Shown here piece by piece: positions 35,420 to 46,620 of a stretch of DNA of 64,000 bases. Origin of the DNA: Tipula vernalis. Its lineage: Eukaryota > Arthropoda > Insecta > Diptera > Tipulidae. Numbering within the stretch: position 1 is the stretch's first letter; each line of letters starts with the position of its first letter. The notes below the pieces were generated by a model. It searched no databases, had not been told where the DNA came from, and worked only from the letters and a program-made list of their open reading frames with translations. Position numbers and translations under genes: made by a program. The stretch spans positions 261,277,368 to 261,341,367 of the forward strand of contig OY282560.1 of assembly GCA_958295665.1 (NCBI GenBank). The letters are read 5' to 3'.

Positions 35420-36134
35420 AATTGTTCACTTCCGTTTTAGATACAAAATTACATAGAATCAATGACAGAATTAAAACAAAATGATATAAGAAGGATATAG
35501 CGTCCAATACATTATTTAATTTCTTATCAGTACATCCATACCAAATGAAAAGGAATGTAGCTTTTTCGTTTGTTAAAAGAGTTCAAAACGTACTGCAAAA
35601 AATAAAAACCATTTTGATAAATAATAATTATACAATGAAATTAACTAAAAATCTCATTACAAAGACTCTATATACATATTCGAAGAGACGAAGACAAAAT
35701 AACGACCAAATTAAATATGAAATTTTACCATACGTACCCCACTTTGCCACTTAACAGAAAAAATTACCAACACTTTAAAACACAGTTCGGCAAATCTATC
35801 GATAGCCAACAAAATTATAAGTAAAATGTCTAATACATACACTAAATTAAAATATAAAACACCAATGAACCAATAAAATGCCTTAAATTGTATATGTAAG
35901 AATTGTGACGCATGTTATGTTGGCGAAACGGGAAAGACCAAAAAAGAGCGATTGATTCAACATAAAAGAGACGTTGCACATATGTGTATTAACAAACAAA
36001 TACTCAACCGTCGACGTATAGGTAAGCTCTTGTGAAACATGTGAATGAAATGAAGCACGAGTTCGATAGCGATAAAGCAATCACGTTGGAGTACGAAGCA
36101 AAGAAAAATAAACCGTTATTTAAAGGCGCATGCC
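35420..36134 (+). pseudogene. Penelope-like element, C-terminal part with GIY-YIG endonuclease
   Basis: Upstream of the open frame, YIESMTELKQNDIRRI and then HMKRNVAFSFVKRVQNVLQ, with ILINNNYTMKLTKNLITKTL (35545-35700), matches the region after the reverse transcriptase in Penelope-like elements. YEILPYVPHFAT is the conserved IPYVP-type block at the linker. After frame changes comes the endonuclease: CDACYVGETGKTKKERLIQH (GIY-YIG core with conserved arginine), KRD, then HVNEMKHEFDSDKAI and LEYEAKKNK. The reverse transcriptase itself is missing. Similarity ends at 36134 where a MITE-like tail begins. Several stops make it inactive. Penelope-like elements retrotranspose with a telomerase-like reverse transcriptase and this nuclease. 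Confidence 0.8.
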
Positions 36135-36205
36135 ACAAATTCAAATAGGAAGCGGGGAAATAAAATACCATAACATGGATTTTAACGTTTCAGAATCGGC
36201 CCCAT
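36135..36205. repeat. partial copy of the GGCCCGATTCT MITE
   Basis: About 69 bases (aggaagcggggaaataaaat..cagaatcggcccc) match the right half of the MITE at 40307-40434 at roughly nine bases in ten. The left half is absent; the fragment starts exactly where Penelope similarity ends. Confidence 0.75.
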
Positions 36206-36221
36206 TAAATTGGTAGCCTTG

Positions 36222-36400
36222 GGGAAACAATTTTGAATCACGGAAAATAAAAGCGATAATAAAATTTGTAAACATTCAGAACGGCCTTGAAAATGATGTA
36301 CAACATCGAAATATTGGCGAAAAATTAGATTTTTAAATAAATAAAGATATTAAATTAAAAATTAAAAAAGGTCTTGAATTAAAGCTGAAAATTAAAAATT
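36222..36400. repeat. right inverted repeat of Penelope-like element
   Basis: Inverse counterpart of 35105-35285. cattcagaacggccttgaaa is the best-kept part. Confidence 0.75.
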
Positions 36401-36406
36401 AAAAAA

Positions 36407-36538
36407 AGTATAGTGTAAAACTCGCAAGGAATGGTCATTTCGCACTCGTATTGAATTGCAGCACTCGCAGACTCGTGCTGCAAACTTCAATACTCGTGGG
36501 AAATGAGTATTATTCCGTGCTCGTGGTACAATATACTA
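36407..36538. repeat. 132-bp hairpin element, second copy of the type at 10817
   Basis: Begins agtatagtgta and ends with the inverse tacaatatact. Inside, cactcgtattgaattgcagc pairs with gctgcaaacttcaatactcg, and the core gcagcactcgcagactcgtgctgc is nearly self-complementary. Length, outer bases and fold match the hairpin at 10817-10951 although the stem sequence differs. It lies 1.35 kb downstream of tyrosine recombinase copy 2, beyond the Penelope-like element. Confidence 0.7.
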
Positions 36539-37642
36539 TATTGATTTTGTCGAAAACTTCATAGCCGTAAAATATATAATGTTAAGAGAAACGATGCAGA
36601 ACAAACATTTTTCGTACGAAAAATTGGGCTGTGCAGGGTTTTGTGATTAAAGTTAGAGCTTATTATAGTTGTTACGTATACTTTACTTAACTTTATTTAT
36701 TTCACTACATATCGCAATTTATAAAACAATGTTTCATACCCCTGACTTATGGAATGATATTTATGTTTAGTAATAGGTACCCATTCTGGTTTATGATTAT
36801 TTTTTTTTCTCAGTTATATGGCATTAACGGACTTTTCCAAACATTTGTGACCGAGTGGAAATAAAATAAAGTGTTTTTTTATTGAATCATTCGTAATTTG
36901 GTAGTGCTAATAAGTTGAGAGCAGAAAAAAAACAACAAAATAAACCTGAAGCAGTACACATTGGAATAATAAATTGTTTAAGCTTAAAAAATCGTCCGGT
37001 AAATACAGTGCATATTAAAAAAATCTAAGTAGTTGGCTGTATCCAGTAATTTTCCACTATAGGAAGCTTGAAGAAGCATTATTATTAGCCGATTGTTACC
37101 ATTCCGTAAAAATCCGTATTTGTAAAGTTTAAAGGGAAAGGTAAGATCATATCGGTTTGTTTTTTTTTTTTTTAATTTGGTAGAGTGTTATATGACGTAA
37201 CGCTAAATATAATGTTTCTGATTGTTCTAGATTCAGTAAAAAGTAATCGGGAAAATAGTTTTTTTATAAAAACAAAAAAATTAATTTAAAAAAAACAGGA
37301 TTTTCTGCGACACCGTTTGAATGGCCTAACGGTGATCCACAAATGGCATTGGTCACAAGATTACTTATTCATCTTTACTTTCTTTCTGTTTTGTGTTTAT
37401 TTATTTGTACAATATTACGAAAATATACTATCAATATATCTGTCAACTAAATGTGAATATTTTCTACAAATCAGCTGGTTCGAGAAATTTAAAAGTTGGT
37501 GTATTTGATTGTGTTCGACTAGAATTGGTTTAGCTGTACTATTCAACTTTACCTCAATATAGTGTTCAATATAGTGGTTTAATTCAACATCTTGCAAAGT
37601 GTAAACTAGACTTATAGTGAAAATATTAAGCATCAGTTAAAA
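36539..37642. other. AT-rich stretch, no gene seen
   Basis: Only short frames without resemblance. It ends at the LINE target site. Confidence 0.4.
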
Positions 37643-37654
37643 TTTCTAAAACCT

Positions 37655-39403
37655 TTTTTTTTTTTTTTTATTAGGCCTTGGCTCCTACAAAATTAGAGCC
37701 ATATTGCCATAAATTCAAATTTGTATTACAATTTCTATTTACATTGTTTTAATTCGTAATTCATATTTTAACCAAAAATGTTTAATCTTTAAAATGGATC
37801 CGGATTACTCCCTACACATATTCTGTCGGCTACTGCTTATTTTGTATCATATTGCTATTCCACTCATCCTAATAAATTCATACATTTCCTTGTAAGCCAA
37901 AAAATCACCCTCATTCATTAAATCACTTAGACTTTCTTGCATTCCGAAGGATGTTGAACTTAGATCTATATTGGCTATATCTGGGACAAGCCAATATGAG
38001 ATGTTCAACATCCTCCACACTTCCACACAACTCACAATCTTTGTCCTCACTCAAATGACGTTTCCACAAGCATTCCTTCCAGTTTCCATGGTTCAGCCTG
38101 ATTTTCTCAACCGTTCGCAACATTCGCGTATCTCCTTTGAGCTCCTTAAAGAACGGAATTCTCAAAGGAGTACCACGGAGCACTCTGTACTTCATTCCTT
38201 TCGTAAGATTTTTCTCGTTAAATTTACTCTCCCATTTTCTCCACAGATTCATTTGAAACATTCGAAGCACATCTCTTGCATCCTTATTTCCATACTCCTG
38301 AACCATGTCATTCAATGTACCCTTTTTAGCTAACATGTCGGCTCTTTCATTCCCTTCGATCTGTCTATGTGATGGGATCCATTGTATGATCACATCACGT
38401 TGACAGTTTCGAACGCATTCAAAAATTTAATCAACATACACATTGGCTTCCCTTCCCTCTGCACATTTCAGCAAACATAAACCACTCTGGGAATCGGAAA
38501 ATATTACTATTTTCCTTTCCCCTTCATTCACAGCCAGTTTAATTCCTTCAAATACTCCAATCAGTTCAGCGTTCATTATACAGATGCTTTTATCCACTTT
38601 AAAATACCTTTCAACATTCTTACCAGGCATAAAGACACCAACACCCACTCCATTCTCATTCACACTAGCATCTGTATAAACAATATCCTCTCGCATATAC
38701 CGCTGACTGATTTTCCCAAACATAATTTTGGCGATAACTTCATTCATTCCCTTATTATATTCCTCCATAGTCAAACATACAGTAAGATTATTAGGAACGG
38801 GTTGCGGACCAGCATTGCCTATACTCAGAAACATGTTCAAGTTTTCAAGTGCAATACTAGTTCTATATGTCGGTTTGTACACCGCCCTATTTTGTAATCT
38901 TACTATCATCTCATTCCAAAACTCATTTTTCGTAGTTATCATTCTCACCGACTCTCTCACTGTGATCCACTCTCTCTTGTAATCAAGAGGTGAATCACCC
39001 ATTTCAGACCACAGAGTGTGTATTGGGGTTGAGTTAATCGCCCCCAATACCACTCTTGGACATGCATTTTCTACTTTCATTAATTGGCTAAAAGCCCCTT
39101 TCGAACCATTTCCATACACACTAATACCATATCCAATTTTGGAGGATATAAGGGCCTTCCTTAACATGTCAGTCACACTCGGATGAGCGCCCCATTTAGG
39201 TTTGCTCACCCGTTTAACCACATTTAAACGTTCTTTGCAGTTATCTGCCAAAATTTTCATGTGCTTCCCAAAATTCATACGTCTATCAATCCAAATATCC
39301 AAATACCTGTACGCATTTACTTGTTCAATACTTTGACTATCAATACTTATATTAACATTTGCAACGTTTGTTCTGAAACTCATATAAGCACACTTATTAG
39401 GAT
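37655..39403 (-). mobile_element. 5'-truncated LINE insertion with 12-bp target duplication
   Basis: TTTCTAAAACCT occurs directly before (37643-37654) and after (39404-39415) the insertion. On the minus strand the element begins within the reverse transcriptase (NPNKCAYMSFR) and ends, after a 3' untranslated part, in a poly(A) tail (the T run at 37655-37669). A 5' truncation, a poly(A) tail and a perfect duplication are the signature of target-primed reverse transcription. With only one stop and one frameshift in the coding part it is among the youngest insertions here. Confidence 0.92.
37847..39403 (-). pseudogene. LINE ORF2 C-terminal part: RT thumb, RNase H, zinc motif
   Basis: Translation runs from 39403: RT block with NPNKCAYMSFR, then NAYRYLDIWIDRRMNFGKH. 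The RNase H domain follows with its acidic residues in VYTDASVNENGVGVGVF, MNAELIGVFEGIKLA and IVIFSDSQSGLCLL. A single TAA at 38427-38429 interrupts it; the same frame continues as IFECVRNCQRDVIIQWIPSH and IEGNERADMLAKKG with the last catalytic aspartate. The C-terminal zinc motif CELCGSVEDVEHLILAC follows. A frameshift near 37950 leads to LSDLMNEGDFLAYKEMYEFI and the stop at 37847. RNase H plus the C-x2-C-x7-H-x4-C motif fits the I/R1/Outcast group. It differs in sequence from the RT and RNase H fragments at 9.8 and 13.3 kb. Confidence 0.9.
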
Positions 39404-39415
39404 TTTCTAAAACCT

Positions 39416-40306
39416 AATTTATCTTTAATATTGTTTGCATAGTGTAACTTAACTCTAATAAGAAAAAAAAGATATATAAATAGTGTTTACTGTGTTAGTA
39501 CAAATAGCACAAATTAAGGATTAAAAGAAAATTTGGTATCGTGTCGCGAATTAAGTGCAAATTTTATTAACTTAAGAGCTCTGCCGCATCAAACGGGTAA
39601 GTGAACCAAAACAAATTTCAAATAATCGTTACAAATAATAATGAAACGGAATCTCGTTATAAATACCGGGGTCGGGAGATAAATGATTTAAGCGTAATTA
39701 ATTTTTTTTTTCTATATATACAAATTTTCTTAATCTTTAGTTTTCTTATATTTTGGTTTTCTTATACATATACAAGCAAAAGTTATCTAATAAAATATGA
39801 TTAAATGTGTTATTAGCAACATAAAATGAGTTCAGGTATCATTTAAAATGATGTGGTAAATTTTCCGTTATGGTGAGGTACCAAACTTCATGGAGGTATG
39901 ACTTGGAGTTGTTCAGTATAGACCTAGAGTTGTGATTTCCTTATGTAACCTGTGATTTAAATTGTTTTTTTTTTGAGCACATCATTTTTTTTTTGGACGG
40001 ATTGTTAAATTATGGCGGATAAAATTGAACCCCATATTTCCCTGATCGCTATCCCGCTACCAGGATGTGCAGCACGCTATAGATCCGTTACTTAGTCCAC
40101 AAAAAAAAACAACAACAAATAATGACCGAATTAGGAAAGTAATGCAGAAACAATTAATTTACATATTTTTTTTTTGTTTTAACTGGATATAGCTGCTAGG
40201 CGCCAAGTATAATTACTTTTCGTGCAATTTTTTCTACTAAAATTCTTTTATCTTTTAGTTTTCATTTTCCTGTATTTACACGGTTTTTATCTGAATAGTA
40301 AGTAAT
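39416..40306. other. AT-rich stretch, no gene seen
   Basis: No family resemblance. Confidence 0.4.
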
Positions 40307-40434
40307 AGGCCCGATTCTGCCTTCCAAAATTTTATGTTATGTTATGTTAATTTTATGTTTTCAATACAAATTCATATAGGAAGCGGGGAAATAAAATAAC
40401 ATAACATGAATTTTATCGTTCTAGAATCGGGCCC
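40307..40434. mobile_element. 128-bp MITE, GGCCCGATTCT ends
   Basis: The left end ggcccgattctg and the right end agaatcgggccc are inverted repeats. Just inside, ttatgttatgttatgttaat pairs with ataacataacatgaatttta. No coding capacity. A right-half copy is at 36135-36205. Target duplication not clear. Confidence 0.8.
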
Positions 40435-43400
40435 ATTATCCGCAGTAAGCGCAAATTTACATTTATGGCGGGTTCATGGTTTCCTTCGTTCTGATTTTTT
40501 CTCAAACAATCGTGTTCCACGATAATGATGTTATAATTTCGTGTTCTTTCTCATAGTTGTACTTTGCGTAAGTAATCGAGAAATTTTGTTTGAGATAGCA
40601 AGTTAAAAACATGAAACAGAAGTATAAAGCATAAAACACGAAATCTTCGGCTTTATAAATTTTTTTTTCATAGGAATAAATTACAATGATTGCATTTTTT
40701 TGTTCTTTTTTTTACAAATTAAGGTGGCAAGTGATGATCACGGTGAGATATAAGAGAGCATCAACGTGATTGATCGTTGATCGCCTTTAGAGCGCTCTGT
40801 CGTATAACAGGGTTAAAACAAAAAATCAGAATGAACGAATGAATAAGCGAATGCAAACAACCATAAATCTGACTTTACTAATTATTTCGTTCGGTCCTAG
40901 CTCATCCAGTGGAGATAGATGTGTTAATCATACCCTCAAATGCGGATTATTATCCTAAAGGGCAAGTTTCCCATCAATGCGGCGATATATTGGGCAAATC
41001 AATTCGTTGTAAATTTAGCTTGAGACTTGCTAATATTAAAATTATTATGCTGAATTAGTTCAAATTATTAAACGTTTCTTAGTGTACCAGTGCAGCTTTA
41101 GCAATTTCGGTTTGCGAATACTGAAAAATACTCAACCAAATGTACGATTATGTTCGACGAACAAGAAAAGATAGCTGATGTAAGCAAGTGTTTAATTTAC
41201 CAAATTTTATCTGAAGATGAAATTGAATTTTAGGGAAGCCTTAGGTAATACAAAAAACTACAAAACAATTCTTGTTTTGTTTAAAATATTTGCAGTTCAC
41301 AAAATATGCAGAGTAAAATAAAAATATATTTAAAAAACACAATATATCTGTGGCAATAGTATATAGTAGCATAAGTCAAATTATGCTTTTTACATATTAT
41401 TTCAAATCCGAAATCTCCATAATTGATTTCATATCATATCAATTTCTGGTAATATTCCGCGGCTACTGCAAATAACCGTAAGAAAAAGATGCGTGTACAA
41501 AAAGCGAAATGCAAAAGACTCATATGATTTTGAGAACTCTTAATTTTAAAACCGTTTTCCTGACAATGGGAATTTTAGACTTATACCACTATGTATTAGG
41601 AGCATTTTTTTGGACAAGTGTTCACTATAGCGAGATCTTTTTTGAGAATTTTTGCAGCCGAACCGAAATAAAATCGATTTTTGGAGTATTAGTAAATAGT
41701 ATTCAATGTCACTCTGCACTCTACAATTTATCGAGTTAAAATTAAGTGTACAACATTTTTTTTATTTTTAACTAGTTGCACTAAATTATTGGTTTTATAG
41801 CATACATTCCAAAACAGATGAGGAACATTTTTTAGAACACAAGTTTTGAATTAAAAAAGCTTAAAAAAAATTTTTTTAACTAACTTTCTGTAATATAAAT
41901 GAAAAGTATACCGTTAAAACATAGACATTGAACTAAAGTTAAACAGTAAATTCCCAATAAATAAAAGAGTACGTTTAGTAAGTACAGTAAGTTTCAAAGA
42001 GCATTATGAGAAAATAGCATTTTACAGAAATTCTCGAATTTTTTTTCATCCTGGTTTTCAACATACTCAAAAATGTCAAATATATTTTCAGTGATTTTTT
42101 AGATCGATTTAGGAACGGTGACTTGTCTCGTTTAAGCCAGTTCAGAAATAGAGTAATCTAAAAATTAGAAATAAATGAATTAAAGATTCATAGCCACGGT
42201 GAAAATTTATAATGACTCATGTTGGTAAAATGTATATCATATTAGTTCATGATATTTCTATCATAGTATTATTTCAAACATTTCTTGAAATACCTCTAAA
42301 ATAATTAGTAATGAACTCTTGAACTAATTTACGACCCACTTTTCAATTGGGTGCCTCAAGGTCTATGAAGTTAGTTGCAAATAAATAAGGATTCCTAGAA
42401 AACAAAACACTTATTAAATTGTAGTTTTATGAATAATAGGCAAATATTAGTTTAATTCGAACCCACCGAAAAATTTGAATTAAATAGGAAGCTATGTGAA
42501 AAATAATCTTTCCCGACACCTGCTCTACATTAACAATCACGCTTTCACTTAGACAATAATTCAAATTTGAAGTTATCCAGTTTAATTTCATGTCGTGCCG
42601 TTTTCAGTCATTTTCGACGTTTCCACTTAAAGGAGTAACTCCAATTGCATGAATCCAGCCTTCATCCACAATATTCTTGCCTTATCGGAGTGCCCTTATT
42701 GTATTTCGGCAACAAATCTGCCGGATTTTTTTATCGGCTCCATAAAACTTCCACAAAACAGTAATTTACTGCTTTGTTTCACATGTATAAGTTTATTTGG
42801 TGTATTGCTGTTCCGTCGGCACTCAACTTTTTTACAAATATTAAAAACGGGTTTTAGTATAATTAATTAAATTTTGTTTCGAACAATTTTTCTCACTGAA
42901 CAAAACTACACATTTGTTGTTATTCTTAGGCGGACAATAACCATTGAAAATGAACGTCGGAAACCACAATACGATCCTTGCTTTAAAAAGATGCTACCTT
43001 TAAACAAATAATTTTGTTAATCTTGGAAGTAACGAGAACTTGAACTGGTCTTTGTATATTTAAATAGAAACTATTAATGGCTTTAAAATGGAATCTAAAA
43101 TAAATAAATGAACCAAAGCGAATACTTTAAAACAATAAAAAATCTCATCAATTTTTCAGCAAACGGACAAATTTCCAATGGCGCAAACACTGTAGTTGGT
43201 AGAGCTTTCGCAACTAATGTAAAAAATATAATAAAAACTTTAATAGCTTTTTCGTACATATACGAGTAACCCTAAAATATGTAAAAAAATTTAAAACTAA
43301 AAACTAAATACATTTTTATTTTTAACAACCCCATAACACTATCAAAAACTATTTACGACGTGGTTTTTTACAGTTCAGTTTCCAATTCGATACAGTGATA

Positions 43401-44525
43401 GCAAAAGCGTTATAAATATACAATAAAAAAAATAAAAAAAAAACATGGCAGAAAATGCTTTTATTTACAATACATGGTTCGTGTACAAAAATGTGTACAT
43501 CCCAAGATAAAACGAACCCAAATGCAATCACATCAATTAAGAGCTTATCAAATTGGTCCCAAGCGCTTCGACACTACACATAGCATAATAAACATCTCAA
43601 AACCATTGATCATAAAATACAATGTATAAAACCATTAGCGTCATAAAAAATTTGTTCACTACACATAAATCTCGCTAACAATGGGCTGTATATCTTAATG
43701 GATCAAAACAGAAAATGACACTAGTATAGAGATATAGAACAGTAAAAATCACAGTCGAAACTCCAATAAACCATTATGTTATTGTTCTCTATCACTGTTT
43801 CATTGTTGTTTAAATTATACATGCTTAAATTTTAATATCATTGACAACGTCTTAAAAACGTACATTATTAGTACGCTGCGACAAGAAAAAATTTGCACAA
43901 CTGGATTTGTCATAACAGGCAAACATTTTTGTACAACCCAATAATTACATCTAAAATTCTGATGAATCTTTTTAATTTTTTTTTTTAGTTCATCAAGAAA
44001 ATTATTGGATACATTTTTTTCGTAGACATTTGTATAAGAGTTTGAGTAAAATCCTACACAATGTATTTTATAAGAGGTTTCAAATCAGCATACGATTTTA
44101 TTGTCTAATAAATAATATCGCAATTTCACCATGAAATAAAGCGGTTCCTGTTAGGGCGGAGTGAATAAGGATCTTTGATTTCGATTTTTTATTATTATTA
44201 AATTCAAAATATTCTTTGGTTGAATAGTTCTGATATCCTTTCATTGTTATATCTTACATATAAGGAGTTTTTATGGTGTACGATTTTTTAGGAGATTTTA
44301 CAATTTAGTATAATGTTTTATAAAATGCGAGCAAACGTAATTTTAATGGGTTGTTTACATAATTATGCAGCTGATATCAGGATGACTAATTTGTTCCACA
44401 GCGTCCAAGAAATGTTAACAAAAAGGCATTATTTAATTAGAGATTAGATATAAAACAGGTCACAAAGTAGTTTTGATCTTAAAAATTGAACTGAAATAAA
44501 CACATATTTCGAACTTCCTGATTAC
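40435..44525. other. long AT-rich stretch, no gene recognised
   Basis: Frames at 41509-41739 and 42649-42870 are open by chance or are unrecognised; neither has a motif or signals to support it. Confidence 0.35.
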
Positions 44526-44768
44526 GACGATTTAGAATCTAAACTTATTTATCCTTTGTAATATCATAAGATAGAACAATACCTGATATTTACTTATCCA
44601 AGCTATCTCGATTTAGAATCTAAACGATTTAGAAGCTACGACGATTTAGAATCTAAACTTATTTATCCTTTGTAATATCATAAGATAAAACAATACCTGA
44701 TATATACTTATCCTTTGTAATATCATAAGATAGAACAATACCTGATATATACTTATCCAAGCTATCTC
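44526..44768. repeat. tandem repeat block
   Basis: A unit containing tcctttgtaatatcataaga and acaatacctgatat.tactta occurs three times (about 44551, 44665, 44717), and cgatttagaatctaaa occurs repeatedly between them. The copies are nearly identical, so the expansion is recent. Confidence 0.85.
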
Positions 44769-45969
44769 TGTATTCGCATGTGAAAATTTTTGATTAGAAG
44801 TTGGACGGTTGAGTAGCGATAGGGTCAAAATAACCTATTGCAGCATGAAGCTTCTGCACGCTGTCGTACGAAATAATTCTCTTGCATAACTAAATCGTAA
44901 ACGGAATAATGAGAAAGAATTTTGAAAACGTGCTACCATTAAAATGTTTATGAGGTAATTTTATATCATCCTTTTTATTAAGACAATTATGTGAAGCGTA
45001 TCTCAATTACGTGATGTGAAAATAAGTGTTTTCGCCAGTTGAATCGAACGAGCCGTAAATATTTATAGTCTTGGCCGTCCACCAAGATAAGAATATGAAG
45101 ACATAAGACATTATTTTGTTTTAAATAATAAATTTAAAGAGTTATCTATAAAATCAGAGTACAAAGGCAACGTTTTTATTTAACTATTTCTCCAAATTTA
45201 AATAAAAATAAAATAATTCTTTTTAGTTCTCAAACTCATTGATATTCTAATCTATTTTGCTTAATTATTCTGAATTCGGTAGAATTTCTCCTTTGTCTCT
45301 TATTATGAAATCTTATTTTATTATTGACGATTCGTTCATCGACGAAATTTTTTCACATTTTAGAATATAGATCTTAATAAAAAAAACACAGATTTTTAAA
45401 ATTTATTTTTTATATGATTTACACGAAATTTCACAAATATCGTTTATTATTTATAATTTTAAAATAATAACCAAAATTTTGCCCTGAAGTCCTAAATTCT
45501 TTAGAAGTCGAAATATTATATACATAATTCTTATCTAAAGATCATTGTAAATCAAGATTACATATTTTAATTCCTTTAGCTATTCTCTATATTGCAAATC
45601 AAATTTCTACCCGTTATTTCATTTGTTTAGCGGAAATACGTCATCATTAGCAACGGGATAAAATGGGAATGAGACACTGGCAAGTTGTATGAACCGATTA
45701 AAGTTTTCTTTAAAGTAAACCTATAGCATAGACCAATACTAGCTAAGCACCAGGACTTTAAAAGTAGCTATCTTAACAAATTTAAATTCTTTGAAATTTA
45801 TATCGAATTCTTTTCGGTTTCCAAAAAGAATCGATTTTTTTGTGTGGTAAAGAATATGAAAAAAATTGAATATTGTTTTGGTGAACAAAACATGTTTACT
45901 CTAAAATATAGGTTTGGCTTTCTGTCATTGATTGTCTTGTACCATTTCAAATGTTATTTCCGTACATAT
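44769..45969. other. AT-rich stretch, no gene seen
   Basis: No coding resemblance. Confidence 0.4.
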
Positions 45970-46283
45970 TGTAACAAATTTAAGCGCTAAATGACGACTT
46001 CGTTTATTAAAATTTTTGTATTATGTTGTATAAATTCGCTAGAATATTGTGTAATTCAGAAGTATATAAAATAAAATAAATTAACCACCAATCAGTTAGT
46101 ACTGAAACTGAACGAGTCTATTTTTACACTCACGCTATCACGCAACGGATTAAATTTCCACGATTCAGAGAGTGGAAGGTCAATAACCTTGCCCACTTCA
46201 CCTACGCTGCAGACTAAATCCTCGTAGAGAGAGGAAGAAGGATCAATAACCCTTGCTGTGGTGAAGTATCGCTCGGTAACACA
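45970..46283 (+). repeat. putative 5' LTR with TATA box
   Basis: Starts TGTAACAAATTT and ends near GGTAACACA, just before the primer-binding site. It contains TATATAAA at 46063-46070 followed by AATAAA-like sequence. With no 3' LTR in the window for comparison, the borders are inferred from the TG..CA convention. Confidence 0.5.
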
Positions 46284-46284
46284 G

Positions 46285-46301
46285 TGGTGTCAGATGTGGG
46301 G
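46285..46301 (+). promoter_or_regulatory. putative tRNA primer-binding site
   Basis: tggtgtcagatgtgggg starts with TGG, the complement of a tRNA CCA end, and resembles the TGGTGTCAGAAGTGGG-type sites of several gypsy-like elements. It lies directly after the putative LTR. Confidence 0.65.
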
Positions 46302-46620
46302 TAGAAGCTATCCTCACAAACTAACCGATGGCCACGTTACAAGATCAGCTAGATGAACTAAGGAAGCAAATGTCTGCGCTACAGGAGGCACACAAATCAA
46401 TGGATGATGCCAAGAAAAAGGCTTAGGAGGAAGCGGCGGTCGCTCGTTAACAGTTAGCTGCCATTCAGCAGTCACAGGCGGCAACGGAGGCAGCCCAACA
46501 AAAAGCCGAAGCAGAAACCATGGCGGTCCGGCAACAATGAGAAGCAATGAACGTAGAAATGGCCGTACATACGCGAAGGCGAACTACGCAGGAAGAGTGC
46601 GAGCAGATAAAGATACAGTA

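Noticed and set aside
35883..36080. 65-codon minus-strand frame
   Set aside because: Antisense to the GIY-YIG nuclease remnant.
37971..38982. Plus-strand frames of 120, 78 and 84 codons
   Set aside because: Antisense shadows of the LINE ORF2 remnant.
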